The notes under the pieces were generated by a model. The model was not told where the DNA came from. It made no database searches and saw only the letters and a program-made list of their open reading frames with translations. From contig JANTQA010000023.1 of the NCBI GenBank assembly GCA_027625915.1, positions 12,524,001 to 12,588,000 of the forward strand: DNA of 64,000 bases, read 5' to 3'. Origin of the DNA: Anaeramoeba flamelloides. Lineage: Eukaryota > Metamonada > Anaeramoebidae. Position 1 is the first letter of the stretch; every line of letters begins with the position of its first letter. Of the stretch, positions 46,574-58,100 are shown one piece after another. The translations under genes and the position numbers were made by a program.

Positions 46574-49500
46574 TTATTTGTTCAAATTCAATATGCTAGT
46601 GAATTGTTCTAATTCACTATTATTCATAAAGTGAATGTGGAATTGATCATTACTGAAACCTAAAATAAACTCCTTTTTTTTATTTATTATAAAATTTATA
46701 TCTTTAATTTGATTTTTGATTGTTTTGCCATCTTTATAAAGTAAAACCAATTTAATTTGTTTATTTTTAATAATTATTAAACCCTTTTTTGCTTCATTCC
46801 CAGAAAAGGAAACTAAAAATTGCTCCTTTTCTTTATTTTTCTTTTCATTTTTTTCTTTATACATTAAAAAAAGTTTAGTAAAAGTTTTTAACCTTTCATC
46901 ATTTGTAAATTTTAGTATATATTCATTATTTAACGAAGTGATTGTGAGTGTTGATTCGTGATCAGGGGTTGATTCGATCTTTATTAATATTATTAAAATT
47001 GTAAATATCAAATTATTCGAATGATAAATTTCAATTTTTCTTTTATAAAATAGAATTGTTAATACATCTAAATAATATTCCTTTTCACTTTTTGAAATCA
47101 CTTTAAAACATTCCAAATACCCAGATTTTTGTGATGATTCTCTTTTGATTTTTTGTTTATGATTACTATGCTTATGCTTATGCTTATTGTTATCGTTGTT
47201 ATTGTTGATGGTGTTGATGTTGTCACCGCTGCCGCCACTGTTGTTATTTGAATTCGTATTATTCCCTGGATAAATATTGCCAGTATTGTCACTTGAATAA
47301 TAAGCTGTTGAATTTATCAATCCAAGTGGTGATACTCTTAGTTTTTTTTTTGAAATATCTACAGGCTCAAAAGAATCATCTGAAAAAGAATCATGGGATC
47401 TAAAATCAAAAATATTGTTACTTTGATTTTGTAGATTAAATTCATCTTGGATTTGAAAAATTCCGGATTGGTTGTTATCACTTTGATATTTATTTTTCAT
47501 TTTCCTATAGAGATCATCAGAGGAATAGCTTTGGTTAATGACAGATAAATGGTTATTACGATTTAAATGTATTTTTTTTTTTTTTTTGTTTTTTTGATTA
47601 ATCTTTTTATTTTTACAACTATTCTGATTCCCACGATCACTGTTACTCCAATTCTTCTGGTTTCTTTGGTTTGGTTGAACTAATTCAACCCATCCACTTG
47701 ATGGTAAATTTTGATATATGTTTTTATTTGGGATATTTGCAAATTTTCCTGTCTTTTTAATTTTATTTTTAGCCTTTAATTTTGATTTTTTTTTATTTAA
47801 TCCTAAATTTTTTTCAATTATAATTTTATTTGCCTTTTTTTGATTTTTATTTTTAATTCTGTTATTATTGTTCTTATTGCGATGATAAGATATTTTTTTT
47901 ATTTGATTGGAATTATTTTTTTCATTAAATTTATTTAAATTCTTATTATTATTTAAGGCCATATTTTGACATCTACTTTCTTCATTAAGTCTTTCCCCAT
48001 CAAAACTCCTTTTTACTCGTTCTGAATTATTTTTTTTTAACAATTGGTTCATATCTGATGGGATAGTTTGATCAATTAAATGAGTGAAAGTATATAAATT
48101 ATTTTTAATATTTGTTTTTAATCTCCGATCTTTTTCAATTGAATTATAAAAATTAATTTCTTCCCATGTAGATTCGTCTAAATCCGAATCTTCACAGCAC
48201 ATTCTCTTTGTTATTTTTTTGTTTTCAATTTTTTTTTTCATAATTTTCTTTACATTCTGATCTTCATGCTTATGTATGGTTTGATTATTTTTATTCATGT
48301 TTATATGTTTTTTTAAATTCTTTTTCACAATTAATTTGTTGAGACTCTGATTCTTATTAGCTACTTTTCTTTTTTGGTTATGAATCGAAAGATCTTGCCA
48401 GATTGATTGGGTCAATTTCAATTTGTTTTTGAATTTTTGATGTTGTAGATTAGCTTTTGGATCTGACAGTTGCGGATCTAAAAGATTTTTTTTATGTTTC
48501 TTTGGTTGTGGTGTTGAATATCTATTAACATTTTTCTTTTTGTGTTGATTTCGTTTTTTTAAATTAATTTTTTCGAAAATTTCATCGGAAAGATCGATAT
48601 TTATATTATCAGATTTCATATTACTAGTTAAAAGTAATGAATAATTTGTTTCCTTTATTTCCTCACATCGGTTGTTTAGTCTTGATTTGTTTAATAGTTC
48701 TTGGTTCTGGGTTTTTTTTTGACTTTGAATTTGCTTTTGTTGGGATCCTTTTGGAATTGTCGGTTCGTTCTTTCGATTATTTTGGTTTTCTTTTCTTTTT
48801 TTACTATTTGTGATTTTGTTGTTTTTCTGAGGTAGTTTTTGTTCCAATTTGGTTTGGGCTGTTTTTTTAGTATTTCCATGCATCAGGGTGTTCTCTTTTT
48901 CTTTCTCATTTTCATTCAAAGTTGCTTCGTCCACTTTATTTTTTCCTACTTGTTCGATTTGTGCTGGCAAAAATGGTATTGCCTTCATAGAATTAATATC
49001 TTTTTCGTCGACTAAATTGCCTTCGTTCAATTTGTTGACTCTCTTTTTGTTGAAATTCTTTTTTTCAATTGCCAGCTTTTTTTGAAGAAAATGATTTATT
49101 TCAATATTATTCTCAAATCCATTTTTTAAGAATCGATCATTCATATTTTTGAATTTTTTCACCTTTTTTTCATCAGTATATTTATTTACTATTGTTTGGG
49201 CTTTCAATTTTGTTTCGGTTTTCTTGAATAATTTTGTTTGTACTTGCTGTTGATTCTCTTTAGAATTTTGATTTCCATTTTCAGCCCCATAAATCAAAAT
49301 ATCAGTTTTTTCTTGATCTTTTTCGACTTCTGCGCCAACTTCAACCTCTGCTTCTATAAAAGAGTTTGGCTGTAAGGTTAAAGGAAAAGATGGTGGATCA
49401 AATTGAGAGAATTTTAATAAGACGTCTTCGCACAGTGGGTATGGTGGCGGGTTAACAACACAAACAACAGTGTCCCCATGGTTTAAAAGATCAGTAACAT

Positions 49501-49684
49501 AGTCCTCATTGAAGAGCCACTCCCCAGTTTTCGTTTTGAGAGCAAAAATTGTATCATCTGTAAAGACATTCCGCTTTTCAATTTTCTTTATTAAAGATCC
49601 AATTGTTTCATTCTCAATATCTCTGATTGGGATTCGTGTTTTTTTGTTACCAATTATGGAAATAACATTAAACCTTTTGTTCAT
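46574..49684 (-). CDS. Ubiquitin-like N-terminus plus C-terminal PH-like domains, Lys/Asn-rich protein
   Basis: Single exon from ATG at 49684, 1036 residues. Residues ~5-76 (IRDIENETIGSLIKKIEKRN, then FALKTKTGEWLFNEDYV and GDTVVCVV) have the pattern of a ubiquitin-like/RBD-type fold and resemble the N-terminal module of ELMO-type proteins. Residues ~80-850 are low-complexity Lys/Asn/Gln/Glu with many basic clusters. The C-terminus holds two PH-like segments, about 853-945 (SGYLECFKVISKSEKEYYLD ... LKTFTKLFLMYK) and 955-1035 (FLVSFSGNEAKKGLIIIKNK ... LEQFTSILN), each beta-rich and closed by a helix. No catalytic motif is seen. A role as membrane or cytoskeletal adaptor is inferred from this layout, which resembles the two CH/PH-like genes in the window. 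Confidence 0.65.
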   Translation of the reverse strand: MNKRFNVISIIGNKKTRIPIRDIENETIGSLIKKIEKRNVFTDDTIFALKTKTGEWLFNEDYVTDLLNHGDTVVCVVNPPPYPLCEDVLLKFSQFDPPSFPLTLQPNSFIEAEVEVGAEVEKDQEKTDILIYGAENGNQNSKENQQQVQTKLFKKTETKLKAQTIVNKYTDEKKVKKFKNMNDRFLKNGFENNIEINHFLQKKLAIEKKNFNKKRVNKLNEGNLVDEKDINSMKAIPFLPAQIEQVGKNKVDEATLNENEKEKENTLMHGNTKKTAQTKLEQKLPQKNNKITNSKKRKENQNNRKNEPTIPKGSQQKQIQSQKKTQNQELLNKSRLNNRCEEIKETNYSLLLTSNMKSDNINIDLSDEIFEKINLKKRNQHKKKNVNRYSTPQPKKHKKNLLDPQLSDPKANLQHQKFKNKLKLTQSIWQDLSIHNQKRKVANKNQSLNKLIVKKNLKKHINMNKNNQTIHKHEDQNVKKIMKKKIENKKITKRMCCEDSDLDESTWEEINFYNSIEKDRRLKTNIKNNLYTFTHLIDQTIPSDMNQLLKKNNSERVKRSFDGERLNEESRCQNMALNNNKNLNKFNEKNNSNQIKKISYHRNKNNNNRIKNKNQKKANKIIIEKNLGLNKKKSKLKAKNKIKKTGKFANIPNKNIYQNLPSSGWVELVQPNQRNQKNWSNSDRGNQNSCKNKKINQKNKKKKKIHLNRNNHLSVINQSYSSDDLYRKMKNKYQSDNNQSGIFQIQDEFNLQNQSNNIFDFRSHDSFSDDSFEPVDISKKKLRVSPLGLINSTAYYSSDNTGNIYPGNNTNSNNNSGGSGDNINTINNNNDNNKHKHKHSNHKQKIKRESSQKSGYLECFKVISKSEKEYYLDVLTILFYKRKIEIYHSNNLIFTILIILIKIESTPDHESTLTITSLNNEYILKFTNDERLKTFTKLFLMYKEKNEKKNKEKEQFLVSFSGNEAKKGLIIIKNKQIKLVLLYKDGKTIKNQIKDINFIINKKKEFILGFSNDQFHIHFMNNSELEQFTSILNLNK

Positions 49685-51529
49685 CGAATTTTTATTGTTT
49701 ATTATAATTAAAAAAATAAATTTTTGGAATTGGGAAAAAAATAAAAATTATTTTACGAATAATTTTTTCTCTTCAAAAGTTATTTTAATTTCTTGAAAAC
49801 AAAATGTTTTTATTCCTTTCAATTGATTTTTCATCAAAATATTCGAATAAAATAAAAAAAAAATTCTTATTTTTCAATTAGTTTTAACTCCCATAATTCC
49901 AAATCTCATTTTGTAATAAAGTGAAAAATAATTTTTTTTTTTTTTTTTTTTTTTTTTTTCATAGTTTGAAGGTAAACAAGACTTTTTTTCAAACTGAAAA
50001 TAAATAATCAGTTTTAAGAATTTCAATTTGTTTTTGATTCACGTTGTTAGTATGTTTATTCAACATTTATGATCTTAGGAATTAATTTTTTCCAATTAAC
50101 ATCAAATTTGATTATTGTTTTTTGAAATTTAAAGGAGATTAAGGACTACGTTTTTAGGTGAAAACAGTGAAATAATGTCTAAAATCACCCTTGGATAAGT
50201 TATGTAATCCAAGTAATAGTTGTCCAACAAGAATTTCTTTTCGAAAAAATGTAAAATTGTCACAATTTGAACAATTTCCACAATTTTTACCTTGTTAGAT
50301 CATGCTAAATTTTGATTTTAATATTTTAGAATTTCCATTTCAACTTTCGGAACTCACACCATTTTCAAGAGCTGTTCTACATCTTTTTTAAATTTACTTT
50401 TACAAGTTTGAAATGTTCCAAAATTTGAAATGCACTTGAAAATCCCCAAAAGTCATTGTTTGCAATTATTTTTTTTGTTGTTTTTCTTTTTTTCCTTTTC
50501 ATTGAAAAAGAAAGAAAACCTAGTCTTCGTGAAAAGGTAAAGATGACAAAAAATGTTTTCTTTTTTTTTTAGTCCAATTTCTTCCGTGTGAAAATTTTTT
50601 TGAGAAGCGAAAGTGAAATAACACAATTAATCAAACCCCCCCAAGGGTGGGAACTTAGTTCTTAAATATCAGCTTGTTATTTATATTTTTATTCAATTAT
50701 AAACTTTTTTATTCATTTAGTATCTTTAGTAGACCCAATTCTAGCAACAAAAAAGGCAAACTTATAGATAAAAAGTTTACAAATTCTTGTTATTTTTCTT
50801 GTAAAACTCTCTGTTGAATAAGAAAAATAGGTCAATATAAATTATTTTCAATTTATAATTCCACATCATTAATGAATTTTTTATCACAAATGCAATAAAA
50901 TAGTTAATTAAATTTATCAAATTGTATAATATAATTGATCTTTGACAAGATTTTTGGTTGCTTTTAATTTTGGAAATTTTGTAGGGAAAAAAATATTGGA
51001 CCTGAAAATAAACTCTGGCAAGATTGTTAATTGTGACTATTTAGAAAATTAATGTGTAATTTCTTTTATTTTCAATCAAACCTTTTTATATATAGCTAAA
51101 TTTTTTTATGAGATTAGTAATAAACCTACCTAAAGTTGATTTATGTGGGGGTATTTATAGAATATTCAGTTAATTATTCGATAGCTAAAGTAGATCAACT
51201 TTTTTTGAAAAACAATCAAGTTTTATAGAGGTTCGCTAGAGTTTGGTAAATGATAATTTCGATTCTTGTTTTTTTGATTGATTGAAGAGTGTTTAGAATA
51301 AGTGTAATTTCATTAACCATCGTTCTAATAAGTGGGTGAGTTATAATTTTAAAAGTTTGATTCTCAAAAAATAGGATTTGATTTTAAAAAAAAATAATTA
51401 CACAATAATTTCCCCAATATCCACAATTAAAAATCGTGTTCGGGATTATTTAAATAACAGATATTTTTTTCACCACTTCACATTGAAAATTAAAGAAAAT
51501 TTTTGTTTATAATAAAATAATAAAAAAAA

Positions 51530-52135
51530 TCCTAGGGAACTGTCCATAGAGTGAGGTAGAATGCCGTAGAGTATCGTCAAGTGCCTAGGTTTTCCAGAAT
51601 TCAAAAGAATTGAGTAAAATATTTGATTTAACTCAATTCTAGAAAATTTTCGAAAAGATAACGAAAGTGTCCGCAAAGTGCCTTCGGGTGCCTAGCTTTT
51701 CCAGAATTTAAAAGAATGGAGAAAAATCAAATGGAGGTTTTCTTGAGATTTTCTCTTGATAATAAAGGCAGTTTTTTTTTATTTTTGAAATGAAAAGAAA
51801 ATTTATAAAAATTTCTTTTTATATCAAAATGTAAACAAAACCTAATGGCACTTTTCTTGGAATTTTCTGTTTTATCTGTTAAGTGTTCTACGTTTTTTTG
51901 GGTTTTCTATTTATTTGTGAAGTGTTCTAGGTTTTTTTTTACTTTTTGAAATAAACAGAAAATTTTTTTGAGGTTTTCGATTTTATTTCAAAAAGTAAAA
52001 AAACATAACGAAAATCTATAGAATTTCCAAATAAATAGATAACTTAAAAAAACCAAGAACACTTCACAAATAAATAGAAAACTCAAAAAACGTAGAACAC
52101 TTAACAGATAAAACAAAAAACTCAAGAAAACCTAA
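51530..52135. repeat. Fold-back repeat, copy 3 (long hairpin)
   Basis: The left arm from ~51852 ('tgttttatctgttaagtgtt', 'ctatttatttgtgaagtgtt') is repeated inverted up to ~52130. A second inner inverted repeat ('actttttgaaataaacagaa' against its complement) lies around 51940-52010. The outer part (51530-51720) carries 'gccgtagagtatcgtcaagt', shared with 17.4 kb. The element can fold on itself over ~140 bp per arm. Confidence 0.75.
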
Positions 52136-53274
52136 CGGAAAAATCAAAAAAAAAAAAAAATATTTTTTTCAATTTATATGAATAAATAATTCTCTGATAG
52201 TCAAAATTGAAAATTTTCTTATTTTCGAGAATATTGGAATCATTTTTTTGATGAAAAAAGTTTATATTAATTTCAAAGTAAAACAAAATATACTTTATTT
52301 TTTTTCCTAAAGCTAATAGAGAACTTTTTTCACAAGTTAACAATTAAAGTTTATCAACAAAGCACAGCAACTTTAGAGAACTAAATTAACATTTTTCAAA
52401 AAGTTTATTTTTTCCCCAGTTTGATTTTCATTAAAAATACCTTGATACTTTTTATTATGTTTTTTTTATCAAAAAATAATAAGTAAAATTTGTAAAAATA
52501 TTTTCTTTTATCGGGAAATTCCACTTTTTGTAAAGAGTGGAAGTTTATCTACCCAAATAATATTGTTGAAATTTATTCTTAATTTATAAATACAACAATG
52601 ATAAATCAAGAATTAATCCTTTATTTTATTTACTGTAATTTATAAATTTTCTTTAAAATGTAAAAGATTTGGGTAGATTTTTTTTCGGATAGTGCGAGTA
52701 TAAATATCGTACTGTTATATATAATGAGATTTTTTGAAAATCTATCTTATTTTATTTTAATATATAAATATATATATTTATTTGAATTTTAATTTGAATT
52801 ATTTGTTTGAAAATAGTTAAAAAAATTGAGAAATAATAATAAAAACTATTGAAATTTTGAATATTTCGGCTATTTTTAATTTAAATAATTAAAATAGACT
52901 TGTATTGATTTAAAATAATCAAGTCAAAAAGTTTTTTAAAATCTGGTACAATTTAACCCAAAGTACATTAAGGAAAAGTATTACAGAGTATTTTTTAATT
53001 TTATGATTTCATTTTTTTTTTTTTTTTTTTTTTGTTCTTTTGAAACAAAATTAATAAACTTGTTAAAAGGAAACTAATCTTAGCTTTTTCTCTCATTTTT
53101 TTTCTTATAAATCGTCTTTTTTGTTAATTTTCAATTCACAACCCCGGTCAAATATCATTTATATTTATTGGTTTCTATTATTTTTGAAATTTCTGTAATT
53201 CTAATAAAAAAAAATATGAATATAAAATTCAATTTTTGTAGATAAAATAAAGATTAAATTCTTAAAATGCAAAA

Positions 53275-53850
53275 TCTTTTCCAAACTTTATTTCAGTCAA
53301 AGGGGTTACAAAAAGAGTTTTCAAGACCAATTATTTTTTAGAATTGAACTTTGAAGAATAAATAAGAAATAAGTACAAGTATAATAAAATTCAAAGAATA
53401 GTTGATACATATGTATAAAAAAAAACTAAAAAATCAATAGATTTTGTCAAAAACCAAAAAACTCAAATTCTTTTGGATTATTGAGAAAAAGAACAAGATT
53501 CGTTTTGATCTTTAATTGAAGATCAAATAAAATAATAATAAAAATAAAAATTATTTATCTCCATTCATTTTCACTGTATAGGCGCTTTACAGTAACAAAT
53601 ATTTTCCAATTGGGTATCCATCTTTCAATAAAAAAAAAAAATTGAGAATGAATGATATTCAAAAAAATAACCAAAAAAAAAAGTAACAATAAAAAAATTA
53701 TTTCAATTTTCGAAATTTTCAAATTAAATTTTTTCTTCTAATCACCATTCAAACCCTTCAAACACATATAATTCACTCCCCATAACTAACCTACTCTGAT
53801 TGGAAAAATCATTTACATGTAATAGAATCAACCTTAATTATGTTGTTGGA
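53275..53850. repeat. Repeat E, copy 3 (second block only)
   Basis: Collinear with 15870-16455. Shared stretches include 'tttttagaattgaactttga' against 'tttttagaattgatcattga', 'aaaatcaatagatttt', and 'ccattcaaacccttcaaac' against 'ccattcaaacactttaaac'. Diverged by many substitutions. Confidence 0.6.
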
Positions 53851-53994
53851 ATTTTATTTTAATAAATTCAAAGATTCTTTGCTCAAGTGAAGTTTAATGA
53901 AGAAATTAAAAAAAGACTAATTTGACAATCATACTGAAAAATAATTTTGAAAAGAATATTTTTTGATCTTTTACAAAATAAAAAAAAAGTAGAT

Positions 53995-54345
53995 GTATTC
54001 AGGTTGTGCTTCAAAATAATATCGGTTTTTCTTTTTTATATTAGACTTATTTCATTAATTGATCAAATAAACTGACAAAGTAGAATAAATAAAGAACGAT
54101 ATTAGCTATTTAAAGTTCTATTATTAAAAAATAAATTCCTAAAAATGAAGGATCAATACCAAAATAATACTTTAAACAATAGAGTAAAATTTGTCAGAGA
54201 AAAGAATATATATTTTCTGATTTATTATGAAAAAATAATAAAAAATTTTCAATAAATTCAATTCAAACAACTAAATTTTCTCAAAATATCAAGGAGTCAC
54301 ATTCCAAAATCAATTTGGAATTGGGTATAATAATGGTTAATCAAT
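53995..54345. repeat. Degenerate copy of the Tc1-like MITE interior
   Basis: Matches the inside of 39327-39805 ('tttcaaaataatatcg', 'aaagttctattattaaaaa', 'attccaaaatcaattt'). Clear terminal repeats are not visible, so the ends are approximate. Confidence 0.45.
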
Positions 54346-55132
54346 TAGATCTTGAATTGGATGAAAAAGAAGAAAAATCACTAATTTATTTAGTTGGCTC
54401 GGTTTTTTTTGATCTTTGATATTTTCAGAAAATTAAAACAGTTTTGACTGTTCAACAATAGATTAACTCTCCACAAAAACAGAAATTAACTTTTTAATTA
54501 AATAATATTCATATTCCTTTCTTATTTATTCAAAAACTATTCATTTTTTTTTGATATACTAATACAATAGATTTTTTCAGAAAGATACAAGTTATAAACA
54601 CAGCTATTGAAAAAAAAAATGAAGAAGTAATTTATTTCCAGTTTATATGGTTGATAGAAAATTTCTCACAAAAAAACAAAATCTAAATCACATTAATTCA
54701 AGTAATTAAAAATTTTAATACCATTAACCACAAAAATTCTTTGCACGTTAATTTTTTCATCTTGACAAACCTTTAAAGTATTCACACTTTGACTAATTTT
54801 ATTGCAAAATTCAATTGTTATTTGCAATGATAAAACTAAATTATGAATAAAAAAATCGAAAATAATTATTATTTCAAATAAAATCTCAAGATTTTTAAAA
54901 ATTGTTTTTCAACTGATATATTTTTCAAAAAAGAAGTAAACACAAAAAATAATCTCAAACTTTTTACGTTAAAAACAAAAATAAAAATTATTAAACTTTT
55001 CCCTCACAAATAAAAGTTAAAAAAAAAAAAATCATTTTTTGAGTAAATCACTTTTCTCAAATCAAGACAAATTCTTTTAATAAATAAAAACTTGGGAACA
55101 ATTCATTGCAAATTCCTTTTCAAAAAGAATTT

Positions 55133-58100
55133 ATGAGCAACGTTCAAAACAACAAGAAAAGAACACTAGTGTACCAACAACCAACATCCACACGAGGTTC
55201 TAGCTCGGTCCAAGGTGTAGGCAAATCAACAACAATCAAGCTCCAGAAATTGCATGAGCAATTGTCTGACAAGCTTCAGAGGGAAGCCAATTCTTTCCTT
55301 TATCATACAATTAATTACCAAATTTCCAACCTGTCCAATTCCCAAGTGATCGATTCAATAAATTTAGTCAACTTGTTAAATTGTATTTATCCCACCTCCA
55401 AAATTCAAGTCGTTGAAACTAGCTTTGAACAAGTGTTACAATCTGAAAATATTAATTGTTTTTTAAGAACGTTGGTGCAAGATTTTGATTACCAAACAAA
55501 CCTTTTGTTTACTTTAAGTGGGCTTATTAATAGGAACCCTCGCGACAAATTAAATTTAACAAAAACAATTATCTTTTTAAAAGATATCGTTTCTTACTTT
55601 GGGACAAAAAGAAACTCTGGTTTAGAAATTCGCGAGATCTATATTTCGGGAAAAGAGAAAAACCGAGTTCTGGGGATCGATTTTGATCAAGAGATTGCGA
55701 AAGGGGAAGGAGTTTATAAAAATAAATTTTATGAAGACAAACAAGATAAATTTCTTCTTTCTTTGGAGAACATCCCAAAAAGGGATCGTAATTGGTTAAA
55801 CCAATTGATTGAACAATACACAACAAAGGAAAGCAAGTTCAAATTACCCAAATTTTTGAAGGTGTCATCAAGAGATTTAATTGGCGAATTACTTTTAAGA
55901 ATAATGGAAAACAAACAACGAAGAATTGAAAAAATTAATGAAATGAAATACAAGATCAAAAAAGAAACAGCTAAGAAAGTAAGGATCGAAGAAAGAGAAA
56001 AAGAACACAGACAAAAAGGAGAGAGAAAAAGGCAATTACAAGAAAAATTGAAACTTTTAGAAGAAAGGGAAAAAGAACTAGATCAACAAGAAAAAGAAAT
56101 GGGTTTATTAGAATTGCAAAACAGGGACCAATACAAACAATTACATTTTGCTAGAATGAGAGAACTAGAATTAAGGGAGCACGAACTTGAACTTGAAGAA
56201 AAACAATTTGAACAAGAATTATTATTACAAGAAAGCCAACTTCGACAAACACAAGAAACTGAACAAGAACAGCAATTAAAAACACTAGAAATTAAAAGAA
56301 AAATTGAGCAATTAGAAGAAAGGGAAAAAGAACTCGATCTCCAAGAAAAAGAACTAGATCAACAAGAAAAAGAAATGAGTTTCTTAGAATTGCAAAACAG
56401 GGACCATTACAAAAAATCATATTTTGCTAGAATGAGAGAACTAGAATTAAGGGAGCACGAACTTGAACTTGAAGAAAAACAATTTGAACAAGAATTATTA
56501 TTACAAGAAAGCCAACTTCGACAAACACAAGAAACCGAACAAGAACAGCAATTAAAAAAACTAGAATTAAAAGGAAAAGTTGAACAAATACAACAAAAAG
56601 AAAAAGAACTTGATCAAAAACAAAAAGAAATTACTTTATTAGAATTGAAAAAGCAAGATAAATTAAAACAATTGCATATTATTAAAATGACAGAACTCGA
56701 ATTAAAACAACAAGAACTTGAAATCCAAGAAAAACATTACCAACAAGAATTATTATTACGAGAAAAACAACTTCAACAAACACAAGAAACCGAACAAGAA
56801 AAGCAATTAAAAAAACTAGAATTAAAAGGAAAAGTTGAACAAATACAACAAAAAGAAAAAGAACTTGATCAAAAACAAAAAGAAATGGCTTTATTAGAAT
56901 TGAAAAAGCAAGATAAATTAAAAAAAATGCATTTCATTAAAATGAAAGAACTAGAATTGCAACAACAAGAACTTGAAATCCAAGAAAAGCGATACCAACA
57001 AGAATTATTATTACGAGAAAAACAACTTCAGAGCAATCAGGGAATTGAACAAGAAAAGCAATTAAAAAAAATCCAATTCATTGAAAAAATTGAGCAATTA
57101 GAAGAAAGGGAAAAGGAACTGAATCAAAAACAAAAAGAAATGGATTTATTAGAATTGAAAAAGCAAGAGGAATTAAAACAATCACAGTTTATTAAAATGA
57201 AAGAACTAGAATTGCAACAACAAGAACTTGAAATTAAAGAAAAACAATTCCAACGGGATTTTTACTTTCGTCAACAAAAACTGCAAATGGAACACCAGCA
57301 GCAAATGGAAGAGTTAAATGTCCAAGAGCAAGAAATCCAATTACAGGGAATTAAAATTAAAAAGGATAAGATAAATAATATTGAACAACAGGAATTACAA
57401 TTAATAAATATCCAAGGCCATGATCAATTGCAAAAAGATGCAATAGAATCAGAATCGGAACAAATACTGAACGAGGAAGAAATATCTAACACAGATCTGA
57501 GAAATTATGCAAAAGAAAAAATTATTGGAAAAGAAAGATCTTCGATGAATTATAAAATTAATTCAAACATCAATAATGATGATGAAGATGATAATTATAT
57601 TCATTTAGAAAATTCAAATAATCAACAGCAAGAAAATATCAAAATTGGAAATGCAAATACTAAAAAAGTGGATCATGATCATCAATCAGAATCAGAATCA
57701 GAATTTGAATTAGAATTTGAATCAGAAACAAAACCAGAACCAGAACCAATACTAGGCCTTGAAACTAATTCTGAAATTGATGATTTGTCATCCGTAACCT
57801 TTTCAAGTGATCATTCACTGGACGAAGAACCAGAAAATTCTTCAGAACATTCAGCTTCAAATAATGAGTTTATTGAATATCAAATAAATAGAAAATCAAA
57901 TTTTTCTTCAAATAAAAAACATATAAAAAGAAAATTGAAAACCCCAAAAAAAGAAAAAAGAGTAGAAAAAATTATTTTTAGATCAAATTTAGCACACGTA
58001 TCAAGAAGCGGAGAAGAAAATGAATCAAAATCAAAAAAAAAAATAAAAATATCAAAATTTAATTTTCAATCAGAAAGAAAGCATAATAAAAACAGACACA

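Larger units (their letters stand above)
49685..55132. other. Long intergenic spacer with repeats
   Basis: 5.4 kb between two divergent large genes. It contains the largest fold-back repeat (51.53-52.14 kb), repeat E copy 3 (53.28-53.85 kb) and a degenerate copy of the Tc1-like MITE interior (53.99-54.35 kb). Long T runs lie at 49932 and 53010. A G/C island 'cccccccaagggtgggaac' sits at 50635-50655. No gene is supported. Confidence 0.6.
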
